Assembly: GCF_000739635.1 (NCBI RefSeq)
Contig: NZ_BATQ01000085.1
Span: 62,001-126,000 of the forward strand
Reading direction: 5' to 3'
Length of the DNA stretch: 64,000 nucleotides
Source of the DNA: Verrucomicrobium sp. BvORR034
GTDB taxonomy: Bacteria > Verrucomicrobiota > Verrucomicrobiia > Verrucomicrobiales > Verrucomicrobiaceae
Positions 35,194-42,091 of the stretch are shown here, piece by piece. Under the pieces are notes generated by a model, which saw only the letters and a program-made list of their open reading frames with translations, was not told the DNA's origin and searched no databases. The translations under genes were made by a program, and so were the position numbers. Each line of letters starts with the position of its first letter. The stretch's first letter is position 1.

Positions 35194-37368
35194 ATGTTCT
35201 CTTTCTCCCGTCGTCTGGCGGCGTGCCTTGGCGCAGCCGTGTTCCTTTCCTCCAGCCTGCAGGCCGCGCCGCTCGCCGCCCTGTGCGATTCCTGCAAGTC
35301 GGCCCGCCCTCTGGCGACTGACAAGGTGGTCGAGTACGACCTCTACATCACTGAACAAAAGGTCAGTCCCGCCGGCAAGTCCGTGCGTGCCCTGATGATC
35401 AACGGCTCCCTCCCAGGACCGACCCTGCGATTTCGTGAAGGCGAGTGGGCCCGCATTCGTGTCCACAATCAGCTGAAGAAGGAGGAGACCTCCACTCACT
35501 GGCATGGCCTGTTGCTGCCCAATGAGCAGGACGGTGTGCCCCACATCACCACGCCTCCCATCAAGCCCGGCACCACCCATACCTTTGAGTTTCAACTCCG
35601 GCATGCCGGGACGTACTGGTACCATTCGCACACGCATCTGCAGGAGCAGATCGGCGTGATTGGCTCCATCGTCGTCACCCCCAAAGGAGGCGAGCGGGAG
35701 AAGGTGGATCGGGACCAGGTCTTGGTCCTCTCTGACTGGACCAATGAGAAGCCCGAAGAAGTGCATCGCACCCTGGCGCGTGGCAGTGACTACTACGCGC
35801 TCAAGCGCGGCAATGCCCAGTCCATCGTCGGCGCATGGCAGCATGGTGCATCGAAGGAATACTGGGAGCGGGAATGGGGGCGCATGAGCCCCATGGACGT
35901 GTCCGATGTGGGCTACGACGCCTTCTTGATCAATGGCCGGAAGGAGTCGCAGATCGAAGGCCGTCCTGGCGAGCGGGTGAGACTGCGTTTGATCAATGCG
36001 GCGGCGGCCAGCTACTTCTATGTGACGTCTTCCACCGGGCCCATGACGATTGTGGCTGCGGACGGTCCCGCCGTGCAGCCAGTGAAGGTGGACCGTCTCT
36101 TCATCGCGATCGCCGAGACCTATGACGTGATCATCACCATCCCCAAATCGGGTCGTTGGGAATTGCGGGCCACCGCCCAGGATGGGACCGGTCACGCCTC
36201 TGCCTACATGGGGGCGGGGGAGGAACATCCCGCGACCGACCCACCCCGGCCGAACGTGTACACCATGGATGAGATGCTGAGCCTGACGCTGGAGGAGCAG
36301 GAGGACGATCCACGTGCTTCCTTGAACCTGCCCCGTCCCGGCTCACCCTACCGGTTGCTGAAGGCCGTGGAGGACACCACGCTGCCCACGGGGCGGCCAC
36401 AGCGCAAGATCACGATGCGACTGACGGGCGACATGACCCGGTATGTCTGGTCCTTCGACGACAAGACCATGGCGGAGGATCCCTATGTGCGCCTGCATCA
36501 TGGCGAGGTGATCCAGCTTGAGCTGGTGAATGACACGATGATGCATCACCCCATTCACCTGCACGGGCACTTTGTGCGGTTGATCAACGGGCAGGGCCAG
36601 CGTTCACCGCTCAAGCACACGGTGGATGTGCCGCCCATGAGCCGTCGCACAGTCGAGTTCGAGGCCAATGAGGAAAAGGACTGGATGTTCCACTGCCACA
36701 TCCTCTATCACATGATGTCCGGCATGGCCCGGGTGTTCAGCTATGACAAGCCTGTTAACCCTGCCGACGGCAGTCCCGCAGAGCCTCAGATGGTTCATGC
36801 CTCTCACACAGCCTCCTCGGCAGCTGCCGGATCTTCCAGTGGTCACCATGGTGGGAGCCTGGGAGAGCATGCTCACGATATGTGGTTCCTCTTCGGCGCA
36901 GCCTCGGCCCAGTCGCACATGAGCGAGGGGAACATCACCCTCATGAATGCCAGGAATGACTTGATCCTCGGCTGGGAGGTGGGCTGGCAAGATGTGGATG
37001 ACACCGAGTATGAGATCGAGGCCCTCTACCAGCGCTATCTCTCACCTGACTGGCAGGTCTTCGTCGGCGCCCGCCTCACCAATGATGAGGATGCGGAAAA
37101 CCGTGCGGTTGCCGGTGTGAACTATCGCCTGCCGCTGATTATCTGGGCCAGTGCCAGTGTGGACAGCGAGGGTGACTTCCGGCTCGCCCTGGCGAAACGC
37201 TTCCAGGTGACTTCCCGTCTTGGAGCCTTTGGCGAGGTGCAGTACGACACCAACACCGAGTGGGAATGGACGGCAGGGGTGGACTACACCCTGACCAAGG
37301 AATTTTCCCTCATCGGCCAGTACCACTCCGAGTACGGCCTGGGCGGCGGGCTGCAAATTCGATTTTGA
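35194..37368 (+). CDS. CopA-type multicopper oxidase fused to a CopB-like outer-membrane domain
   Basis: From the ATG at 35194 (signal MFSFSRRLAACLGAAVFLSS) the protein has ~724 aa. The N-terminal ~530 residues are a multicopper oxidase of CopA/PcoA type with the four copper motifs HWHG (~102), YHSHTHLQ (~145), HHPIHLHGHF (~451) and HCHILYHMMSGM (~500). After a His/Ser linker (SSGHHGGSLGEHAHDMW) the last ~180 residues resemble the CopB/PcoB outer-membrane domain: ILGWEVGWQDVDDTEYEIEA, LSPDWQVFVGARL and a C-terminal beta-barrel end GGGLQIRF. CopA and CopB are normally separate neighbours, so this is a fusion. It would oxidise Cu(I) and export or bind copper at the outer membrane. Confidence 0.85.
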   Translation: MFSFSRRLAACLGAAVFLSSSLQAAPLAALCDSCKSARPLATDKVVEYDLYITEQKVSPAGKSVRALMINGSLPGPTLRFREGEWARIRVHNQLKKEETSTHWHGLLLPNEQDGVPHITTPPIKPGTTHTFEFQLRHAGTYWYHSHTHLQEQIGVIGSIVVTPKGGEREKVDRDQVLVLSDWTNEKPEEVHRTLARGSDYYALKRGNAQSIVGAWQHGASKEYWEREWGRMSPMDVSDVGYDAFLINGRKESQIEGRPGERVRLRLINAAAASYFYVTSSTGPMTIVAADGPAVQPVKVDRLFIAIAETYDVIITIPKSGRWELRATAQDGTGHASAYMGAGEEHPATDPPRPNVYTMDEMLSLTLEEQEDDPRASLNLPRPGSPYRLLKAVEDTTLPTGRPQRKITMRLTGDMTRYVWSFDDKTMAEDPYVRLHHGEVIQLELVNDTMMHHPIHLHGHFVRLINGQGQRSPLKHTVDVPPMSRRTVEFEANEEKDWMFHCHILYHMMSGMARVFSYDKPVNPADGSPAEPQMVHASHTASSAAAGSSSGHHGGSLGEHAHDMWFLFGAASAQSHMSEGNITLMNARNDLILGWEVGWQDVDDTEYEIEALYQRYLSPDWQVFVGARLTNDEDAENRAVAGVNYRLPLIIWASASVDSEGDFRLALAKRFQVTSRLGAFGEVQYDTNTEWEWTAGVDYTLTKEFSLIGQYHSEYGLGGGLQIRF

Positions 37369-37429
37369 GGGTGAACACCCTCCCTAAAACACCACACAAA
37401 CCTAACAGAACAGAAAGAACCCTAATATT

Positions 37430-37684
37430 ATGAAAACGAAGATGACCCTGATCAGTACCCTCGCAGCGGTGGCTCTGGCTTTGACCGTGGGCGTGCCTGC
37501 GGCTTCTGCGGCTCCTGTGAAACCGTATCCGTCCAAGGAATGCATCGTCAGTGGCAATGAACTGGGCAGCATGGGGAAGGTCGTCACCAAGTCCCATGAA
37601 GGGCAAGAGGTGAAATTCTGCTGCAAGCCTTGTGTGAAGAAGTTCGACAAGGCCCCTGCCAAGTATCTTGGCAAGCTCAAGTAA
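37430..37684 (+). CDS. small exported YHS/TRASH-like metal-binding protein
   Basis: The 84-aa product has a signal peptide (MTLISTLAAVALALTVGV, cleaved near ASAAPV). The mature part, KECIVSGNELGSMGK followed by KFCCKPCVKKFDKAPAKYL, has the Cys and Phe/Pro pattern of YHS/TRASH-type metal-binding domains, with four cysteines. It is 61 bp downstream of the copper oxidase fusion, so probably binds copper in the periplasm. Too small for firm assignment. Confidence 0.65.
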   Translation: MKTKMTLISTLAAVALALTVGVPAASAAPVKPYPSKECIVSGNELGSMGKVVTKSHEGQEVKFCCKPCVKKFDKAPAKYLGKLK

Positions 37685-37711
37685 GTTGGGCTGTTGAGAA
37701 CTGACTCCTTT

Positions 37712-37739
37712 GGTGCCAGCCGGACCTTCGGCTGGCACC
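37712..37739. terminator. hairpin between convergent genes
   Basis: GGTGCCAGCCG (37712-37722) and CGGCTGGCACC (37729-37739) form an 11-bp perfect stem with a GACCTT loop, located between the ends of the convergent YHS-like and Cys-x-x-Cys genes. It lacks a T-run on either side. It may act as a bidirectional terminator or RNA stabiliser. Confidence 0.5.
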
Positions 37740-37755
37740 CGGGACCGTCGATTGA

Positions 37756-37992
37756 CTACTTGAGGTCCGACAGAGCCGCTCCGAAGTTGATGTGGAACGG
37801 CTGACCGGACAGCACGAGAGCAGGCACGGATTGCACGCCAGCCTGCTCAGCCTCGGGGATCCTACCTTTGGCTTCGCCCAGATGCACCACCTCCACATCA
37901 TAGCGAGAGGGATCAAGGGCCTGGGCGACGGTTTGTTCTGCGGCAACGCAGACAGGGCAACCGGCGTGGAAGAAAATGGCTTTGGATTTCAT
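37756..37992 (-). CDS. small glutaredoxin/thioredoxin-like CPVC protein
   Basis: With the ATG at 37992 this 78-aa protein begins MKSKAIFFHAGCPVCVAAEQ, with the redox motif C-P-V-C at the end of the first strand, and has the cis-Pro segment VQSVPALVLSGQPF. Length and layout fit a minimal thioredoxin-fold protein. No signal peptide is present, so it is cytoplasmic. It is divergent from the HxlR regulator, whose family often controls thiol/electrophile responses; a functional link is inferred from context. Confidence 0.72.
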   Translation of the reverse strand: MKSKAIFFHAGCPVCVAAEQTVAQALDPSRYDVEVVHLGEAKGRIPEAEQAGVQSVPALVLSGQPFHINFGAALSDLK

Positions 37993-38121
37993 GGCAGTAG
38001 TCGTTGTTAGAGTTGGCTTGTTTTGATTTGGCTTCACCGGTTCCACTGGGTGGATGATCGGCGCTTGTAGAGGAAACGACTCCTGCGCCAGACCCGCGAG
38101 GGGGCACTATTTGGGAGGGAG

Positions 38122-38137
38122 GGTACCGAAAAGTACC
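38122..38137. promoter_or_regulatory. GTAC-N6-GTAC palindrome, candidate HxlR operator
   Basis: GGTAC (38122-38126) and GTACC (38133-38137) form an inverted repeat 47 bp before the HxlR start, in the divergent spacer shared with the CPVC protein gene. GTAC-containing inverted repeats near autoregulated HxlR genes are plausible operators. Binding is inferred. Confidence 0.45.
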
Positions 38138-38183
38138 TGCATGACACCCGGAGGCTCATCTGCCATGGTGATGAAACCTCATC

Positions 38184-38543
38184 ATGCCTGCCAAGCCCAA
38201 AAAGTTTCTCACTTTGAGCGAGCGTTCGGCCTACCACAGTCTGGAGGACGTGGTGGGATGCAAATGGAGCGCAGGTGTTGTCGCCGCCCTTTCCCAAGGG
38301 GTGCACCGACCCGGTGCCCTGGAGCGTTACATTCCCGGCATCTCCACCAAGGTGCTCAATGAACGGCTGCGCAAATTGCTGGCCTACGGGCTCATCACCC
38401 GCGAGGAGAGCGCCGGTCTGCCCGCGCATGTGGAGTATCACCTGAGTCCCTCTGGCGTTCGGCTGGCAGAGATCCTAGGGCAGTTGCGCGTGCTCAATGG
38501 GGAGCATCAGGCCAGTTTGGACGGACAGGAGGGCGGAGCATGA
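38184..38543 (+). CDS. HxlR-family transcriptional regulator
   Basis: The 119-aa winged-helix protein shows HxlR family features: DVVGCKWSAGVVAALSQGVH, the recognition region YIPGISTKVLNERLRKLLAYG, and the wing/LI segment LITREES...VEYHLSPSGVRLAEIL. In the family, an N-terminal Cys often senses electrophiles or thiol stress; here the only Cys is in VGCKWS. It overlaps the MOSC gene by 4 nt (ATGA), so the two are probably co-translated, and a palindrome lies in its promoter. Confidence 0.88.
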   Translation: MPAKPKKFLTLSERSAYHSLEDVVGCKWSAGVVAALSQGVHRPGALERYIPGISTKVLNERLRKLLAYGLITREESAGLPAHVEYHLSPSGVRLAEILGQLRVLNGEHQASLDGQEGGA

Positions 38544-39250
38544 AGGTCCTGTCTCTACACACCGGAGCAGCGCGTGACATCACGGCGACGGGAACGGGCG
38601 AGTGGTGGGACAAGGACTGGCGGTCCGGGTTTGTGAAGGCTTCGCAGTCGGGATCCGTCTGGCTGGGGTACGAGGGATTCAGCGGGGATGAGCAGGCGGA
38701 CCGTAAGCACCACGGTGGGGTGGAAAAAGCCGTCTGCGTGTATCCCGTGGAGCACTACCTCTACTGGCAGGAAGTGTTGCCAGATTTGGACCTTCCTCAC
38801 GGAGCTTTTGGCGAAAACTTGACCACCAGCGGACTGTTGGAATCGGGAGTGTCAGTGGGCGATGTGTACCAACTCGGAGAGGCCATGGTCCAGGTGTCCC
38901 AACCGCGGCAGCCGTGCTGGAAACTGGCCCGCCGCTGGAGGGTGAAAGACCTGAGCGCGCAGGTGGAGCGCACGGGGTACACGGGATTTTACTTCCGGGT
39001 GCTGCGGCACGGACATGTCGCGGCCGGGAATGAGCTGGAGTTGAAGGATCGTCCCTGGCCACAGTGGACTGTGCAACGATGCAACGAGATCATGCACCAC
39101 CAGCGGCAGGATGCGGAAAGCGCCCGACAGCTCGCGGAGTGTCCCGCTTTGTCCGGCAGTTGGAAGGACAATCTCTGGCGGCGGGCGCAATCAGCCGGTG
39201 CAGGAGGGGCAGGGGAAGCGGCCCGTCGTACGGCGAGGCTGGAGGGGTGA
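38540..39250 (+). CDS. MOSC domain protein (YiiM-like)
   Basis: The 236-aa protein has the YiiM/MOSC features: EGFSGDEQADRKHHGGVEKA with the conserved His pair, AVCVYPVEHYLYW, FGENLTTSGL, and the invariant sulfur-carrier Cys in QPRQPCWKLARRW. The 3-alpha domain TGYTGFYFRVLRHGHV follows. MOSC proteins handle molybdenum-cofactor sulfur or reduce N-hydroxylated bases; YiiM acts on 6-N-hydroxylaminopurine-type substrates. The ATGA overlap with the HxlR gene suggests regulation by the same protein. Its C-terminal ~15 residues are Gly/Ala-rich and probably unstructured. Confidence 0.88.
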   Translation: MKVLSLHTGAARDITATGTGEWWDKDWRSGFVKASQSGSVWLGYEGFSGDEQADRKHHGGVEKAVCVYPVEHYLYWQEVLPDLDLPHGAFGENLTTSGLLESGVSVGDVYQLGEAMVQVSQPRQPCWKLARRWRVKDLSAQVERTGYTGFYFRVLRHGHVAAGNELELKDRPWPQWTVQRCNEIMHHQRQDAESARQLAECPALSGSWKDNLWRRAQSAGAGGAGEAARRTARLEG

Positions 39251-39270
39251 GGAGGCTTTCAGCGAAGGAA

Positions 39271-39475
39271 GCTTGGGGAGCGCACGCATCTTGCGTGCTG
39301 CCTTCTGCATCTTGCAGAAGGCCCTTCCGGGGGGGGGATGAGGGGTTTGAGTGCGCGTAGGACAGCCATGCGTGCAAGGCTGACGGTTGCTCACCCACCA
39401 CGAACGCCCTTCCTGAGTTCCCGGCAAGATGCCGAGAACGGTACGCAGGATGCGTGCGGTCCCCGCTGAGCTTGG
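39271..39475. repeat. cluster of four inverted short-loop hairpins
   Basis: Two hairpins on the left, GCACGCA-TCT-TGCGTGC (39282-39298) and CCTTCTGCA-TCT-TGCAGAAGG (39301-39321), face two on the right with the complementary loop class, CGGCA-AGA-TGCCG within GTTC/GAAC (39417-39439) and ACGCA-GGA-TGCGT (39443-39455). Left and right ends repeat GGGGA.CGCACGCATC in inverted orientation. This resembles a BIME, fills most of the 333-bp gap before murC-murB, and shows no coding sequence. Confidence 0.65.
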
Positions 39476-39583
39476 GGCGACGCGGCTGGGAAGCTTCGGG
39501 AATGCGTCCAACATCCCGCCACCCCGCCCGTGATTTTTGCTCTTTGTCATTCGGGCATTCCATTGTAATGCACGGCACTAAGC

Positions 39584-41896
39584 ATGAATCACGCCGTCGT
39601 CAGTTTGTTGAAGGAAGGTCGCCACAAGATGCACGTGCACCTCATTGGGGTGGCGGGCTCTGGCATGAGCGGACTCGCCCTGTTGCTCATGGAGCTCGGG
39701 CACAAGGTCAGCGGCTCGGACAAGGTGACGACTCTGGAAACAGAGCGGATGGAGAAGAAAGGGCTCATCTTCCATTGCCCGCAGAGCGAGCGCGAGGTGG
39801 AGGGGGCGGACATGGTCATCTACTCCAGCGCAGTGAAGCCGGGTAATCCTGCATATGAAGCAGCCTATCGACACGGCATCCCGCTCGTCCGCCGGGCGGA
39901 GGCTCTCGCCGCCATCATGGCGCGCAAGCACGGCGTGGTGGTGGCCGGTACCCACGGGAAGACAACCACGTCCTCCATGGCGGCCCACGTGCTGCGGGTG
40001 GGCGGGGCCAAGCCCTCGCACTATGTCGGGGCAGAGATTCCCATTCTGGGGAGCAATGCCCACTGGGATGAAGCCGGCGAGCTTTTCGTGGCAGAAGGGG
40101 ATGAAAGCGACGGCACCCTCGTGAAATTTGAGCCGCGGCATGCCATCATTCTGAACATCGAGGCTGAGCACCTCGACTACTATGAGGATCTCAATGAGAT
40201 CAAGCTCGTCTTCCGCCAGCTCCTTGAGAAGACCAGCGGTTACAGCGTGTATTGCGCGGAGGATCCCGTAGCCACGGAACTCTGCCAGGGTCGGAAGAAC
40301 GGCATCAGCTATGGCTGGAGCCGTGAGCACGAATTCTCGGCGAACATCCTGGAACTGCGCCCGGCTCAGACCCGCTATGAGGTTTTCCAGAAAGGGGAGC
40401 TCATCGGGGAGGTGCTTTTGGGCATTCCTGGGCGGCACAATGTTTTGAACTCACTGGCTGCCATCAGCCTCGCCATCAGCGTCGGGGTGCCGTTTGCCAG
40501 CATCAAGCAGGCCCTGGAGTCCTTTCGCGGAGCTCGTCGGCGTTTTGAGGTCAAGTACTCCGGGGCTCACTACCAGATCATCGACGACTACGGTCACCAT
40601 CCCACGGAGATCAAAGCCACGCTGGCCACGGCGAAGGCGCTCAATCCCAAGCGCATCGTCTGCCTCTTTCAGCCGCACCGCTACTCCCGCACGCAGCTCC
40701 TGAAGCAGGAGTTCGGCGGTGCCTTTAACGATGTGGATGTGCTCTGCGTGACGGATGTGTACGCAGCCAGTGAGAAACCGCTGCCCGGTGTGTCTGGCGA
40801 AACCATTCTCGAAGAGGTGAAGCTCCAGGCCCCTGGAGTGGAGTGCCATAGCACGCCCAAGCTTCTGGACGCCCGCGATCTCATTGGCAGCAAGCTGCGC
40901 CCTGGAGATCTCCTCATCACCCTGGGAGCGGGAAACGTGCATGAAGTGGGCAGTGCCCTGGCCAAGGACCTGAAGGTGGCCGAGCAACTCACCACGGTGC
41001 TCAATCGTGAAGGCGGCGGTACGGTGAAGCTCTATGAGCCGATGGCCAACCACACCACCATCCGTCTGGGAGGGCCTGCGCAGTATTGGATCGAACCCAT
41101 GACCATCCAGGGTTTTGCCGAGGTGGTGAAGGCACTGCGTGCCGCGTTGATTCCGATTCGTGTCATTGGCCGGGGCTCGAACCTGCTCGTGCGTGATGGC
41201 GGCATCAAAGGGGCGGTCCTGCACCCGAGCAAGGGTGAGTTCGATGAAGTACGTGTCGAAGGCAATTTCATCTTTGCCGCCACCGGCGTCCGTCTCAAGA
41301 AGATCGCCAGCGCCGCCCGCGCAGCGGGGTTGGGTGGGTTCGAATGGATGGAAGGCATCCCCGGCAACCTCGGCGGAGCCCTGCGCATGAACGCCGGGGC
41401 CATGGGCCTGCAGACCTTTGACCAGGTGGTGAGCGTCCGTTTCCTGGATGGCAATGGAGAGCTTCGCGAGAAGATGAAGCATGAGATCGACCATCAGTAC
41501 CGGAGTGTTCCGGAGCTGGACCGGCACTTCGCCGTGAGCGCGGTGCTGCAAGGACGGCCCGCGGAAGCTGCGGAGATTGACGAGAAGCTGGCGGCCTCTC
41601 ATCAGAAGCGCCGGGGATCGCAGCCCATCGGGGCCAGTGCAGGCTGCATCTTCAAGAATCCGGGACCGGTGCCTGCGGGCAAGCTGGTGGACGAGCTCGG
41701 CCTCAAGGGGCGCTCGTTTGGCAAGGCCATCGTCTCAGATGTGCATGGGAACTTCATCCTGAACTCCGGTGGTGGCACAGCCCGGGAGGTGCAGGATCTC
41801 ATCGCCGACATCAAGCAGGTGGCGCTACAGGAGCGGGGCATCATGCTGGAGACTGAGGTCCAGATCATTGGTGAAGAGGAACCCATCCCGCTGTAA
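39584..41896 (+). CDS. murC-murB: fused UDP-MurNAc--L-Ala ligase / UDP-MurNAc dehydrogenase (MurC-MurB)
   Basis: The 770-aa protein joins two successive peptidoglycan enzymes. MurC (residues ~16-470): HVHLIGVAGSGMSGLALLL, the ATP loop VVVAGTHGKTTTSSMAAHV (~120), EIPILGSNAHWD and DDYGHHPTEIKATL. MurB (~480-765): flavin-binding VIGRGSNLLVRDGGIKGAVL (~525), EWMEGIPGNLGGALRMNAGA, and the C-terminal GASAGCIFKNP followed by MLETEVQIIG with the catalytic Glu. At the position of the usual Ser general acid the MurB motif has Cys (GCIF). It lies away from ddl-ftsQAZ, with the copper block between. The start at 39584 or the ATG at 39629 (MHVHLIG) are alternatives. Confidence 0.95.
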   Translation: MNHAVVSLLKEGRHKMHVHLIGVAGSGMSGLALLLMELGHKVSGSDKVTTLETERMEKKGLIFHCPQSEREVEGADMVIYSSAVKPGNPAYEAAYRHGIPLVRRAEALAAIMARKHGVVVAGTHGKTTTSSMAAHVLRVGGAKPSHYVGAEIPILGSNAHWDEAGELFVAEGDESDGTLVKFEPRHAIILNIEAEHLDYYEDLNEIKLVFRQLLEKTSGYSVYCAEDPVATELCQGRKNGISYGWSREHEFSANILELRPAQTRYEVFQKGELIGEVLLGIPGRHNVLNSLAAISLAISVGVPFASIKQALESFRGARRRFEVKYSGAHYQIIDDYGHHPTEIKATLATAKALNPKRIVCLFQPHRYSRTQLLKQEFGGAFNDVDVLCVTDVYAASEKPLPGVSGETILEEVKLQAPGVECHSTPKLLDARDLIGSKLRPGDLLITLGAGNVHEVGSALAKDLKVAEQLTTVLNREGGGTVKLYEPMANHTTIRLGGPAQYWIEPMTIQGFAEVVKALRAALIPIRVIGRGSNLLVRDGGIKGAVLHPSKGEFDEVRVEGNFIFAATGVRLKKIASAARAAGLGGFEWMEGIPGNLGGALRMNAGAMGLQTFDQVVSVRFLDGNGELREKMKHEIDHQYRSVPELDRHFAVSAVLQGRPAEAAEIDEKLAASHQKRRGSQPIGASAGCIFKNPGPVPAGKLVDELGLKGRSFGKAIVSDVHGNFILNSGGGTAREVQDLIADIKQVALQERGIMLETEVQIIGEEEPIPL

Positions 41897-42091
41897 CCGC
41901 ATGGCATCAGGGGTGGTGTTCAATACGGTTTTGCAACCCGTGGTGCCGCTTGGCAATCAACCTGCTAGTGGCGGGGTGGAATCTCATTTCACCGATGGAA
42001 TCGCCCCCGCCTCAACAGACTGAAGATTTTTTTGCCAGAAGCTTCCCGGAGGCGGCCGGATGCTCTAGGGTGTGATTTGCAAAGGTAAATC

